Assembly: GCA_024734555.1 (NCBI GenBank) | Contig: JANPWX010000054.1 | Location: 8,493,328 to 8,557,327 of the forward strand | Direction of reading: 5' to 3' | Length of the DNA stretch: 64,000 nt | DNA from: Trochalopteron elliotii | Lineage: Eukaryota > Chordata > Aves > Passeriformes > Leiothrichidae | Shown: in pieces, positions 13,616 through 27,813 of the stretch | How positions within the stretch are numbered: the stretch's first letter is position 1 | Layout: every line of letters begins with the position of its first letter | Notes under the pieces: generated by a model | What the model was told of the DNA's origin: nothing | Databases searched by the model: none | What the model saw: the letters and a program-made list of their open reading frames with translations, nothing else | Position numbers and translations under genes: made by a program

Positions 13616-14219
13616 ATGGGTGCAATATTTTACGTTGAGACTTTGTGAAGTCTTGTTATTTTAGTAGTCAGTGGTAATAAGGCAGACACATTACTTGGCA
13701 ATCCATTTTAAATGTCCTGTTAGTGAATTCTTTGGCATTAAGTGACACAAATAAAAAGATAATAACAAAATCCTGACCTTCAGAAAACTTTTATCAGGCT
13801 TGGAAGGAAGCATATTGTAGAACAGCCCTCTAGATATATTGCATAGAAAAGTGAAGAGTTCCAAAATTTCTGATATAATACTTCATTTACCCATAAAGAT
13901 AATGTGAAACTATTTTTCACAGTTATCCACGAAAGCTAGACAGTGAAAACTGGATCATACATATTGAAATTACTTTGAGGTAAAAGAGAACAACCAGTTT
14001 GGACTAAACGTGCTTTCTGCTCACTTCCCACCCCAAGTAACCCAATTTTCTATAGTTATATACTTGCTTTTTCTGCACATTGTGGTTTAATCAAAATATC
14101 CCTCAAAAAGGCTTCTTTATACGACTGGGTCAGCTTCAGTCTGCAGCACAATTTACATAGCATCTATTTCTATTTCCTGCAAGGATGAATAGCCCAGTAC
14201 TTCTGCCAAATATGTAAGT
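13616..14219. other. AT-rich noncoding DNA
   Basis: Nothing recognisable beyond AT-rich unique sequence. No frame, repeat or RNA structure stands out. Confidence 0.5.
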
Positions 14220-14700
14220 TCAGACTTGACTTTTGTACTAATTTTTTGCCTTCATTCAAATTGCTTCCACCGTTAATGGAAAGAAAAAATTAATTTAGTT
14301 ACAACGAAATGGGTTATTAATTTATTTAGTTAACTTTTTTTTCATATTAAACAAGAAGAGATTTTCTCATGTTTGACAGAACAGGCTTACTTAGTCATAT
14401 CTTTCTCAACTCCTGTTTTTAATCTCTTCCAAATGGTTGATTTGACTGTGCTGTTGATGCAAATGCAATTCCATATGATGCAATTGCCTTGCACGGTTTA
14501 ACATATGAAAACAACCAAAGATCAGATCATTTACCACCTGCAAAACAATCTTCAATTACCATCTTTAGCCAGATAATAAACTAAGTAAATGACAGCCATG
14601 TGCCATGCTAATAAACTAACACAAGTGGACTGCAAAATGTGAAAACAATTTTTAAAAATAAGTGGTTATTTAGAATAGTTTTAGGCTCTGTAAGATGGGG
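14220..14700. promoter_or_regulatory. Candidate conserved noncoding element
   Basis: This stretch has the texture of vertebrate developmental enhancers: unique sequence, no simple repeats, and many homeodomain, POU and MEIS-like words. A perfect octamer ATGCAAAT lies at 14457-14464. Nearby are ATGCAATT-type words, TAATTTA and AATGACAGC. The label rests on motif density and look only; cross-species conservation has not been shown, and such motifs are common in AT-rich DNA. Confidence 0.25.
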
Positions 14701-16559
14701 CTCCCTTATATTATTTTAAAGGACAGTGTGCAATCTGTAAGACAATGAAATTTTGTACCAACTAATCATCAGATGACAGTATTTTTGTATCGTAATGAGG
14801 ATACAACTAAAATGTGCCTTCACCATTCCAGGCACTGCTTAACTGCTGTTTTGTTCACCCACACAAAAAGAAAGCGAATAGCCATTGAAATAATTGAAAT
14901 ATCTTCTTTTATAAAATATAAATAAATAAAGCAAGCTTTCTATTATACAGTTTGGAGAATTTTTGTTGTCAGAATTTGTCCTTTTTTTTAGTATTTAGAA
15001 AGAAGAGTACAATGAAGAAAAGCAAGTGGGTTTGCCATCAAAAGCATTCATTGCTCTGACACACAAACACCTGTCAGTGGAAAAAGTCTTCAACTTCTTC
15101 CCTTCTCTTTACTATGAAGCAAATGCGCATGAAGCTTTCAGACTATTTTCTTCCAGTGTTTTGAAGTACCTTTCAGTTCACATGACGGCTAACAATTGCA
15201 AAGAAGCAGAAGAGAAGGAAAAACTGGCACAACGGAAAGACTGAGGAGCAGTGAAAGTGTCCCTGCTTATAGCTATTCTTTTGTTGAACACTCTTATGGC
15301 ACACCCATTTTAAGTACAACCGAAATGATATATTAAAAAAAAAAAAGGAAAAATATTTCTAAAATTTAATTTCTAATGTAAACTTCTTCCTCTGCAAATA
15401 TTTTCTTCTGAGATTTACACATTAACAATACAAATCATGAAATATTTAATGAGCAACAGTAACAGAACACTATTTATATAAATTTACAATTTACATGTAG
15501 AGATTTTTGCATTTATATAGCAATCCCTAATTACCTTATTCAGTGTGTTACTGCAACATAACTACAGCAGACAAAGTCAGTTTCACAGCTAACACCACTA
15601 CTGAAACAAGAACCAACATTTTTAGGAAGTGTATGAAAAATGTTACAGATTATTTTGAAATTACTGTTGCACATGGCCACATAAATGGAACTAAGCTTGC
15701 CAATTTTGTAAGAAAAAAATCCCAAAATATCTGTGTCTTTCACTGACATAAATTAAAATCTTTACAAATTTCACATTAAAAAAAAGAAGAAAACTAGGAG
15801 AAGCATCAAGCCAGCAACCTTGTAACAGCAAAGCCTATCCTTCTTGTGGATTAGTAAACCCTCACTTACATCTGATAAAGTAGTTCTTCTCACAGCTCTC
15901 ATTGCTTAGCCTCCCCTATCAATCCAGGAATACCTTTTCTCTGAAACAATTACACTTGAGGAGTTTTGAACTTCTGGTGCAGACTAATCCATTTAACTAC
16001 AGAAGCACCTTTCAGGCTTCCATTTGACACAAGTCCATCGTTCATCATTTGCTGGTGCATATGCTTTTTGCTGACAGAGCTCCATTACTAGAAAAAGCTC
16101 AGTAAGTAAAGCTGATTTGAAACAACTATATATTATAGATAGCCTGCATGAGACACGCTGATTTTGAGTCTAGAAAATCACCACATAAAAAAGGAAAGGG
16201 AGAGGGGTGGCTGAAAAGAACTATTTAATTATTAATATACTTTCACTTCTTACCAACTGCTGCAATGTGATTTATTAGCGTTAATTTGCAATTTACTTGG
16301 GGCATGGGAAGAGAAATTTAACTCTATATAGCAAAGTACATAACATGCTTTGGAATTCTTGGACCAGAAATGTTTTTGTCTTTGATTAATAATAAAACAC
16401 TGCACCAGTGCTATCATAGATCCCTACCAACTTCAGTATGTCGTAAGATCTTCAAGCTGGAAATCAATATGCTAAACCATAAATTCTGCAGTACAAGCAA
16501 GAACATCTTTGATTCTATTTTTTGACCAGTAACATAATTTAGGTAACATTAACAATGCA
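14701..16559. other. AT-rich noncoding DNA
   Basis: Unique AT-rich sequence with short A runs. No recognisable gene or mobile element. Confidence 0.5.
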
Positions 16560-16710
16560 TTTCTGCAGTGTATTTGGCAATAGTAAGTGATTTACCAACA
16601 TGCATTAAAGGTTCAGCATTTGGTGTGGTTCAGTATTTCAGCCTCTATTTTACAAATGCAAGTATGAGGCAAAGAAGAGGTAAGTAATGTACTCAACATT
16701 CACATTTTCT
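16560..16710 (+). mobile_element. MIR-like SINE relic (possible)
   Basis: The stretch CTCTATTTTACAAATG, followed by a GAGGCAAAGAAGAGGTAAGT-like segment and a CTCAACATTCAC-type word, tracks the conserved core and LINE-related part of MIR elements (tetranucleotide-rich 'TTTTACAGATGAGG...GAGAGGTTAAGTAACTTGCC' pattern). Divergence is high, as expected for an ancient amniote SINE. A RepeatMasker comparison would settle it. It is not active. Confidence 0.5.
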
Positions 16711-19700
16711 TATCCATCACTTTGGGTAATAAACCTTATGGCTACTGGGGGTGGGTATAAGAAGGTTTCACCAGGTTGGCTGTGCTCACTCAACCATCAC
16801 ATTTTTTGTGAGAGTCAAACCATAACAAAATTAATAAAAAAAATAAAATAGGGAGTGTGGTAACAAGAGCTGGTAGCAAAGTAAAGGGTCCATCAATGAA
16901 GTACAATTAGCCTTCACAAAGCTCCTTTTAGGCTCCACGAAAAAAAGCACTTCCATGAAACCAAGGAGGTACACACTCAGCCTCAATGTCAAGTAACAGT
17001 TATATCCCTGCTTTTTGAAGTGCCTTGCTTTAAAAAGGGGTAGAGAAACACCCCCTCTAACATTCAGAAAAGTTGGGCCAATCTTTTATGGAAAGAGTGA
17101 AACAGAAAAGAAGGAGAAAAGAAGCAGCTGAAATAATAACAGATTTTACGATTTATCTTTAAGGTATAGCCAGATAAAGCCTTTTCCAGCAACTGGCATT
17201 CTTTTCACTGACTGGAATGAAAAAAGAAGTTAAAAATGGGAATGGAGATGCAGAGTTTGTTGTACCCTTGAGCAGGAATTAACTTCTATGCTACCATTTG
17301 AGAGAAAGGGACTTGTAAGTGCTACCTAGGTTACAAATTTTTGTACATTACAGAGAAAGTTTTTCTTTTCCATTTGTAAGCATAGTACAAAGAGCAACAC
17401 ATGGACAAGTAACAGTCAGAAAACATCTTTGGAAGAAAAATCAGTATCTTGATACTCCATGATTTCTTAAGACATTTGACGACTTTGTTCCAACAGATCT
17501 GTTTGTGACACCAGTTACTTTAATCAATAGGAAGTATTCGAGCTGCTTATGGTGAGTTCCTTATGTAGACACTGTGAACACTTCTCCCAGAAGACTCCAT
17601 AGGAAGCCAAGACTGGAACCTGGTGTCCTCTTTGCCCTCTTCAGCCTGTATGTTAAAGAAGCTACCTCAGACTGCTTCACATGTCATACAAGCAGCACAA
17701 ACATGCCTGAGGCATCTCAGTTTGCAAAAAAAGGGCAAATTTCTCTGATTTTACAGTATACTTGATATATCAAAGCTGGAACATTTTTGAATACCTTAAG
17801 GAAATTCACATTTATGCATATAAAAACAATCTCCAAATTCAGGACAAGAAATTCGCCTCATTACCTCCCACAATGGAACTCCTGGTGACCACACTCAATT
17901 TCAGAGTATTAAGTTCAAAATCAAATGGGAGTCCTGTTCCACACTTTTTTCCCTGTTATCACCTAAGGAAATGAAGAGACAGGGAAAGTGCAATGTGCAC
18001 TTTACTGATGTGCTTTTTAATAGCTAATGTGATAACCTAACTTAACTAAAACAACCTAATTATCTTCAATTGTAAGGAAATATAATCCCCTTCTCCTGTA
18101 TTTCCTCTACCCAACCACAAACACAATCTTTCTGTTTAAAGAGAAAAGCTGGTACACTGACACATGGAAAATGGTGTTTACTGATTTACAGGTATCTCAT
18201 TTAGAAGAATTCAAAATTTTAAGTATATTTTAATGAGACATAAGCATGTAAGCTACATATGGAAAAAATAATCAACAGGAGTGGACAGCAACAAAAAACT
18301 GAATAGAGCTCAGGTGATCAGACTAACACAAGGACAGACAGTAACATTTCTGAGGCAAACAGATAGATAGGAAAACACCCCCCTTCAACAGGGACAAAAC
18401 CAGTGTTTTCCAAAGCCACAGTGACTGCCCAATTATCCCTCCCTTCTCCTCTGTTTGAGCATCAGTTTCAGACTAGTACAGGAAAACTACGTTAACATGA
18501 TTGAGAAAGCTAAAGAAGAGTTTTAAATGCTCGCTTTTATAAATCTTTATTTTAGTGAACATGAAATGTAAGCAAGACAACAGCTGCTACCAAAGTTGAT
18601 TCTATTTCCAAAGATACAGTAAATGCTTAAGAGTTCAACACTTGTTTTGATCCTCACTATCACTTTTATTTTTCATGGATCTAGAACACGAGCACTTAAA
18701 ATCTGACCTTCAATGTTATTCTAATTACATATTCCATATATAGGCTGGATATTAAATGTACAGTTGAATAACTACATTTGTTTCTAAAGAGTCTATCTTA
18801 CTTAAATAATTTATAAAACATCATGGTTCCATCAAGGGTGTATCTGTGCTTACTGGGAAACATAATGAAGAAAAACAATATAGGACGTCAACCCAGACAA
18901 GTTTTTAAAAGTACCACAGCACTCAATAAAAGAACGGGTTGTTTCCTCACCACTGCTTCTGCACTCTTGGAACTTTGAATGAGCTACACATCCTATAACA
19001 GCTGTTCAACTCTCTTGACAGTCACATTCTCTTACAAAAAAAAAAACAAGCTACTGACTACATACATAATTATTTACCTTCAGAAGAATCTGTTTATCTG
19101 TAAAATCTATAAGAACTGCACACTACTTCAGAAAATACACCTATTTCCAAAGAATAAAAGTACGTTTTCAAAACTTCTCTGTGTGCACATTTGATATCGT
19201 GTTTGGCTAAGAAAACAATTCTCCTCACTGAACAATCCCTCAAGTTACACAAGAAATGCTTGCCACACATATCTTCGCCAAAATTGGACTCTGAAGTTCT
19301 AAAATGCAAAATATTGATCCTTTATTAAGGCAAACAAGCTTTAGAACTCCAGGAGACAATCTAGAGATGATCCACCCCGCACTTCACCTCTTACACCTAC
19401 TAAAATGGGAAAGTGAAGTACAACACACTCACATCTGACAAAGACTGGACCTAAACCTACAGCCAGCATTACACATCAAAATTTACACAGCCATCAAAAT
19501 CCTTGCTTAAATAAAAGTTCCTTCTGTTGCCATGCATTTTAGGTTAATTTTAAAAATGAAATTATTACAGGCCCTATTTTGCTACGAACTGAGAACATGC
19601 ACATTCTTTAGCAGATTACTCATGAGCATGGTCAGGAGTAATGCATGTAAAATGGCTAATGGCAATGTTACTCATTTTTTATTTACTACACAAATAGAAC

Positions 19701-22700
19701 AGACTAAAAATGAACATAAGGTCCTGCAGGGCAAACTCTGTGTTCTGTAGATATATAAAAAAAAACATTGCTCATTAAGAAAAAAAATCAAATGCGGTGG
19801 CTACATTAGAGAACAGTTAAGTGTGTAAAGAATGGAAACATACATCAAAATACAACGATTTCATATTTTCTAGGAAAAATCAACAGCGATACTGATGTTA
19901 TGAGTCTCCTATTTTTCATTTAGTAGGCCTCAACACTAAATTATTAACAGTGGACCACTCTACATCAGTCAAGAAGACTGAACACAAGACCTTTTGCCTG
20001 AGGTTAGACTCTGAGACACTCCAATCAGCACATTTAAACTCTTAAATATGACGTTGCCTTCAGTATTTTTTCTATCTAGCTTCAAGAGCAATTTATGAGT
20101 TTATGAGAGAAGATGCCCAGAGAGAAAAAACTGACCTGTCTTTTTCACAGGACGTGCAAACTTCAAGAACCTTGAATCTTTCTAATCCATCAACAAAATA
20201 CTTGTCTTCAGTTGCTAGATGGGTATTTGTAAAATAAAAATAAAAGCCACACACAATATTGAGACTAACAGCTCAACAATGAGACAGAATTCCATCAGAA
20301 TACCCATATGAATCAGAACACTCTATGTGCATATACCTGCATGTGCATATTCATGCAAGCAACAGAGGGAGAACACATGTAACAGAAAGAGCATCACCAT
20401 TACAATGAATTCCAATGGAGAGTTTACCCAGTTTGTTACAATAATAACGTAGCCCAGGTGGGATAAAATTAAGTTTTAAAAATATTTTTAAAAAGAAATA
20501 ACGTTTGCTTCAAAGAAGATACCAGAGACTACAATGCAAAAGATTTCTGTCAAAGTTAACTTTTTGTAATGGCTGCTTACATGCTAATTTAAGTGCTTGA
20601 GAATTATACTGCTCATTATGAAGATACAGAGTCTCTAGTTTAACTCTGTCAGAACAGCAAGAGACATGGAATAGAGAGTTAAAGCTTTACTTTCTAAATA
20701 GGACAACGGTAAAATATATATTTGCATATTTCAAAAGGTCACAGCTTACTTTTATTACAAACTGCACGTTGATAAATCCCAGCTCCACTTGGAGGTCAGC
20801 AAAGAATGTTTGACTGGTGTCTCCATACTTTATCTGCTTCCATGTGTACCCAAGAACTGAATACTGGAGTGTATACACATCTACAAAGTAACAGTGATCC
20901 ACCAGGCTTCAACATTTTTTACCCAGGAGAAAGCAATCCCTGAAGTAGAGATGCAATATGTACTCTAAGCACCAGAGCTCTCTATCTGATGAACAGGTTG
21001 TCAGGACTGAAGGGAAATGTATATGCTTAAATTACTGCAACTGCAATAGAATTATCATATCTTTTAATCCTTAACACTAGACCATTCACAAAATATCAAA
21101 TGGTTTTTCAGGGAGTTGCTTTCTTTCCCCTCATGTAGTTTCCCCTATAGCAAGTAACTCAGGAACATGCCAACCCCAAATATCTACTTCATGCTGGCAA
21201 ATTACAAGGAGGAATACACCTTGCCTGCTTGCAGTCGTAACACTTACTTAAGAAACTAAATAAGTGGAGAAGACAAGATCACACTGAGTTACACCTTTGT
21301 AGTTTAAACAGCAGTATCATAACTCCCAAAATACTTACAAGAGGTGTAGCATCATGCTTTTGAAAAGACTGTCAGAGTTTAGCATATGAAGATCATTATT
21401 CCTTTTCTAGTTTAATACTAATTACAGTCTCATCCAAAGATAATTGAAAAGCTTAAAATCTAAGCTTTGCCAGACTGGAAGGCAGAGTTGGTTCAAATGA
21501 GCATTGTTTGTTGATTGTCGCTAAATCAGATTTTAATCTTGTTTGAAAATCTTCTGGTCTAAGAGGAAGAGATAAAAGATATTGCTTTAAACTAAAGTGA
21601 GCTCCCCTCTGAACCAACAGCAATTTGGCAAGGAAGATGAGCTGGCACATCATAACACTCTATTACTTCATGAGGACCAATAGCTTCTCTGTAAAAATAT
21701 GCAAGGCCCTAATGCACTTTGACAAATGACAAAGGTTATTAAAGGACAGCTTGTGGGAGTATAATTGCTTTGTGACTTGATCACTATTAACAGAAAGAAC
21801 ATCGGTAGAGAGTTAACAGCATGAAACATAAGTACAGGAATCCACCAAGATCTTGACTCAGCAAAGCACACGAGGACATTAATTCCACTCCTGTATTACA
21901 AAACAATTAAGAATATGGTCAAGTGCATGCTGTATGACTGTCAGTTAACTGGAGAAAAGAACTGGCCATCTTTTCAGGGGCCATGACAGTCTACATCATA
22001 GCACACATAGATACATACACTATATAAACAATTAGTGCTGCTATGCTAATATATGTTTTCTATAGATAATGAAAGAATTCTTACCAACCTTGCTGTAGTC
22101 TTTATACAGATTATGTTGAATAACTTACAAGATGACTGAAAGTTTGCAAGGACTCCATCTTCACAGCTCTGCCCAGAACATTCAGGGTCTCCCTCCTCCA
22201 CCCCAAAAAACCCAACATTTTCTGCATGCATCAGTTTCACCATGTTTCTCAAAAATACTTACAAAAGCTGAGGTGTAAATCAATTTATATTACAAGAGTT
22301 TAATGGTTTCAAAATAGAAGAAGGAGGAATACCAGAGAGAAATCTGACAAGGTTAAAAGGAAACTGGGGAAAGGTTGAGGCCTAACGCATATTAAATAAA
22401 AATCAATCACAACGACGTTTCGAGAATTACAAAGTAAGGTATAGCATACCACTGCTCAAAGTGAGGGGAAATGAGGGACAGGACTCCAAATCACATGGCA
22501 GCACTTGCCTTGTACAGAAATAAGATACATTAACTCTTAACTCCCTGCAAAGCACTGACTCATGGCAAAGGTGAACAAGCTCAGAATTCACTATGAGCCA
22601 GAAGCCCCTGCCTTGCTCAGGGGTAACACTTCCACATACCAGTGAGGCTCCAGATTTTGCTTTTGTGGGGACAGCTGCACCTTCCTTCTTATGTTTTTGC

Positions 22701-24290
22701 AGTGGCAAAACATTTCATACAAACTCAAGGGAAGCATCTTGCCTGACACAACACAGAACTCCCAAGTTTCAAACTATTTTCTGAAAAGGCTGTGTGTGAC
22801 TGCAAACCTTGCTCTTCCTCCACACAACAGCAATAGCTGGAAAGGAAAATACAGTCATGATATATTCAGAAAGGCATACAAGAGAAAAAAATGTTTAAAT
22901 ACTTACTTTATATCAAAGGTCCAATCTACACAAACAAAAATTCAAAAAACAGAAGGACTGGTTATTTGGAACAGTCATCACAGTCAGCTTTGTACCACTG
23001 GCACAACGGTTGTACCATTGGTTTGAGGGTTTTTTAGCACAGATGTGTTGTATAAAAAGCTATTTTTATGCTACTTTTCTTTTAGTAAAAAAGGATAAAC
23101 TGGGTCCTCAGACACTAGGCAGAGTGCAATTGGCTAACTATTATCCACTATGGAAGAATCAGGCAGCATCTATTAAGTGCCAATTTAGACATCACCACAA
23201 TTGGCTCTGTGTATTTTGTAGTTCCTTGGAGTTAAGAATTACAACAAATTGAAAGAACTCAATTAAACAGTAGTAAAAGTCCATATTTTACCTAATTTCA
23301 AAGGAAAAGGTTTTACAAGTCCAAAGGTTTTACTCTCTCTGGAATCATTTGTAACCCCAGCAGCCAACAGATGCTCAGAGTCCCAGCTCTCCCAGTGTCT
23401 CAGCCAAGATACTGGTTTTTAAGACTGGAAATTTTTCTGTAGTAACAGTCTAAGATTTACACTAAGTCATCATATCTTTCCAGCCACTCACATAACTAAA
23501 CTCACCTCCTTTTCAGCCCTACTGCCCAGAATTATCTGTAAAACTAGTGTAATCTACCTAACATATCCAGTTAGGTTTCTTTTTAACCGATTCAAATGTT
23601 GGAATATTGTCCGTATTTTATTCACCTGCTTATTTTTTATTCATATTTATTCTACTGCTGCAGATAACATCATCTCAACAAATACTGTGACTGGTCATAT
23701 CCACAACATTTGATAGTCAAAGTTCAGTTTAACTAAGTCAGATGTCCACAAATGGAATACTGTTTGAAACCAGCCCAACTTTTAAACAGACCAAACCCAA
23801 CTTAGTAGATGCTGCTGCTATAGTTTCTCAGCAAAGGAAACGTAGTACCTCTAAACAGAATTTGCAATGAAATGTTGTGGGAGCCAGAAAATCAGTACCA
23901 ACACTGCTATAGCTGAGTATGGCCTCCAAGCTCACAGTAGAGATCATTCTTGCATTACATCAACCCACGTGAAGCAGCTATGCTTAAAGACTGAAGAAAA
24001 TTTGTTTAACAACCATTCACAGCATCAATATTAAGATCCCCAAAGATAGATAAGGTAGAAAAGGAAAAGCAGGGGTGGGGCAGTGGTGACAGAGGCAAGA
24101 AAAGTCTGAACCAATAATCCTTCAAGAACAATTCACTGATTCTTTATTTCAACACCATAAAAAACCACCTTTCACATAACAGATTTGCTTGGGTAATACA
24201 TGATGTCAGCATAAATCATATTTTCATCTTCTGTCAGTGACAGCAGTTTTCTTGGACTTCTCTGAAGGAGGGCAGGAAGAAAAGAGCTTA

Positions 24291-24315
24291 AAAATAATAA
24301 TAATAATAATAAAAA
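24291..24315. repeat. (AAT)n microsatellite
   Basis: About six to seven AAT units flanked by short A runs. Simple tandem repeat, likely length-variable. Confidence 0.85.
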
Positions 24316-24957
24316 TGAAGAGCCAAAACTATCTTCCAGCTTTGAAAAAGGTCTTTTTGTTCCTAAGACATTTGTCTTCACCAGCACCCTCCTGTAGGAG
24401 TCATGCAATGAGAAAGCATCAGAAACGGTTTTCAAAATGCAAAGCCAGCATCAATATCAACTTTCTACTGTTTCCAAACATGAACTTCCTTTGTTGTAAT
24501 CTTATTTCCTCTTCAGTGAAGTAAATTAATACTTGTTCACATTTAAAACAAGAATTAATGTCATCTATGCCAGGACATTAAGACCATTCAATAGAAGGAC
24601 AGCACTGTGTGACAGAAGTCACGAACTGAAAGTAAGCCACATGTTAATAACAAAGACAAGCACTCAACCTCCTCTACTTCTGACCCCTCTTTTTGGCTTA
24701 TATGAGATTGTGTACTGCTTTTTGCTTCTTCTTAGTCAACTAATTATTATTTGTCCACTAAATAAAAATTTGGTTTTATTCTGATTACAATTCTCCACAA
24801 TGATCTCAGATTATTACACAGAAATAGCTTTACAGGACTATGATGGTTGATGAAGCATTCATGAGAAACAACAAGAAAACAGAAAAAAGCCCTTAACATA
24901 AGGATTAAGTTTAATACACTTTAAGACTTTTATTTCTGCTGGGGCTTATGAATTATA

Positions 24958-24977
24958 GTAAATACCATGGTATTTAC
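24958..24977. other. Perfect 20-bp palindrome, GTAAATACCATGGTATTTAC
   Basis: The 20 bases equal their own reverse complement, centred on CCATGG. Each arm carries GTAAATA, the forkhead (FOX) consensus RTAAAYA, in inverted orientation with a 6-bp gap. It could be a paired FOX site or a chance palindrome. No neighbouring feature supports one over the other. Confidence 0.55.
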
Positions 24978-27791
24978 CTTCCTCCTTTACCGATATATTA
25001 AACATCCTTCATTTATGTGCTTATGCAATATAACTCCCGAGCCTCCTAATTTAAAGTTCATGACCATAACATGCACTTTTATTATATTAGACCTACCAGC
25101 TTTAACAAGGAGAGAATAGCAACATGCTAATTATCCCTCCCTGTTTTCAAGTATGACTCTTCTGACACAGCAAGCAGACAGCAGATGCACCATCTACAAC
25201 ACACACACAATAAAGAATAACACATCTTTGTGAAGAAGTTCCACCCTGACGTACCGAAAGCAGTAACTGTCCCACTGAATTAAAGAAAAGGCAAAAGTAC
25301 AGTTATGAGCTGTAGAAACATATGGTTGGTAAGTACTACATTATCATGTGAGATAAGATACCTGGGAGAAGAGCAAACATTTTTGCAGTCACACAGAACG
25401 GAAGAACTTGTGGAAATAAAGTGGAAGCCAACACAACTGTCCATCACTGGGTCATCCAAGGTAGCAGTCAAGCAGCACAGGAGTGATTTGAGAAGAACTG
25501 AGTACAGAGCAATCAGAAAGGTTAGCAAAGTAGAGCAGCACAGAAGTTACCTGTATTTGCAAACCAATATACTATCATGAAAACATATCAAACCAAACAA
25601 GTGAAATACCCACCCTGCACACGTCCAGTATTCCAGCATTCTGGCAGGAGCAACAAAGCCTGCTAAAAATGATAGACCAGGACAAAACCTATACATCAGG
25701 AGATCTCAAACTACTAAAGAAATAGATAACAGAGCAAAACCAGTTCTGCAAGCTATTCAAAAGTTAAAACTGTTGTTAGTTTATGATTGAAATTTATATG
25801 TTGCTATTTCTCAGGCCTTAGGTTTCATTTTTCAAACATCCATGGAAAAATAAAAACAACACTAGGCTCACATTAAATAGATCCTCCACTAGGAAAAACA
25901 TCTCTATGAAAGGAAGATAAATACAGATTATATATAGGCTGGATGTCATAAAGTTACATAGGCATTTTTGTGACTTGTGATCAGTTATGAGTTTTAGGCT
26001 TAAACTGGACAAGCTTAAATCAGAATAGTAAACATTGTTCCTTTTAAATGGTAACTTTGATGATACCATGAAGCCACTAGGCAGATCCCTCACAACTACT
26101 GGATGCATCCATCCATCTGCATCCATGCTTGGCTCAGAGAATTTCTAAGGAATCAAAGGGAGATCTATAAGCAAGGGGATCTTGTTTTAAAGGAGATTTA
26201 TTCTTACAAAATTCCCCAGGTTTGTTCATGCAGCTATCAAGATATGGACAATTAATTTACTCAAAGAAGCCTACACATATTTGGAGACTACTTTATATTT
26301 TATATTAGTTGTATGCAGATGTGGACGTAACTGTAAAAGCTAGTAATATTTACACAAAAACAGGGAGACACAAACTAAAATCTGTGATGATTAGCACTCC
26401 TGAGTACTATGAAACAAGTGACTTCAACAGCTACTATTTCAACAGTTAGAAGGCAAGTTCAGAGTTGCAAACATCAGCATAAAAATTTAATAAATATCTA
26501 TGAGGAAGATGGATATGGAAAGATTACAAGATCACAAGACAGAAAACTGTTGCAGCACTCCAATGAAGTATTGCAGTACTTGGAAAAAGAAACTTTTGTT
26601 TTTAAATAATCCCCCTCAATAGTCCTAAAATAATAGCACATAAAATGTTTGCAAAGTAAGAAAAGAAGAACTCAGTACGTTGGATTTAAACATTAATGTC
26701 TGCTAATATAACGAAAGAAATGGTGTATAATCAGATTCCACCTGAAATCTCACCCAGATACAGAAATATAGTGACTTTAGGTAGTTTGTTACTAAAATAG
26801 CTTTAAGAGCACCCAAGTAACCAAGGATTTTCAATGACAAATTAAAGCCAAACAATAGGAATAAAGCTTAAAATGCTGTTTACACACTGATTGTATGGGA
26901 GGGGGGGAAAAAGGGTGAATTACAGATCTCAGAGCAGTGTTTCATTAAAGTATTTGTAGTCTCAGACTACTGTCTTCTTCTCTGCTGAAATATAATCTGA
27001 AGAAGAAAAAGAAGCTCAAACTAGCACAACTGAAGTTTTTATAGGTCACATGGGATGCCTGCTGCCATGCACCAGATGTGAGTAGGAAAAAGAAAGCGGT
27101 CAACATATGATATTAAAAACCAGTGCAGTTTCAAATATTTTAAACATGATGTCAAGTGCATTCAACAGGTCTACAAATGCACTATTATAGCCTAAATTTA
27201 GTAGGTGATAATTGAAATCAGAGATCCAGTCATTACCACTGACATGTTTCTAAATACTACCCAATAAATTTTTGTCTGTTTCAGACTCTGTGTGACAGCT
27301 GGCAGTCGGGCAGGGAATCACCCAGAGGGTATGAGCACACACACGTACAATATTTCTGTAGTCAAGTTCCTGTATCTTCCCTTTCTAGAGCTAATTTAAC
27401 AGTGACAATACTGTCATACAAACACATGTTCCTAAAGCAGAATTCCACAAGCTGAATGTTTTCTCCAGTCTCTTCATGGCATCTTCCTGTAAGCACTGGG
27501 TACAAAACAAGACAGTAACTTAACTAACTCCAGCTCTATGTCCTGTGTATGAATTTTCATGAGGAAATTAATTCAGTTCTGTTAGAGAGACCAGATCTGG
27601 TATTTAATCTGGAAATTTAAACATCTACTTAGAACCAATGAATGCTGGAAATGAAAGAACAAAGCTTTCACTAAAAACTTACAGGTATACATGGCTCACA
27701 AACTTTTGTATACAAGCAGCAAACACTTCTTAGTTTTCATGGATTATAATATCTAAAAATATTGTCTAGCAAAATTAATTCCAAAGAAGTT

Positions 27792-27813
27792 TAGCTAAAG
27801 ACTAGCTAAAGAC
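27792..27813 (+). repeat. 11-bp tandem duplication
   Basis: TAGCTAAAGAC is repeated twice without mismatch and followed by a third partial copy (TAGC). Minor slippage-type repeat. Confidence 0.8.

Noticed and set aside
18736..25944. Shared 15-mer ATATATAGGCTGGAT at 18736-18750 and 25930-25944
   Set aside because: In 64 kb about two 15-base matches are expected by chance under equal base use, and the flanks do not align.
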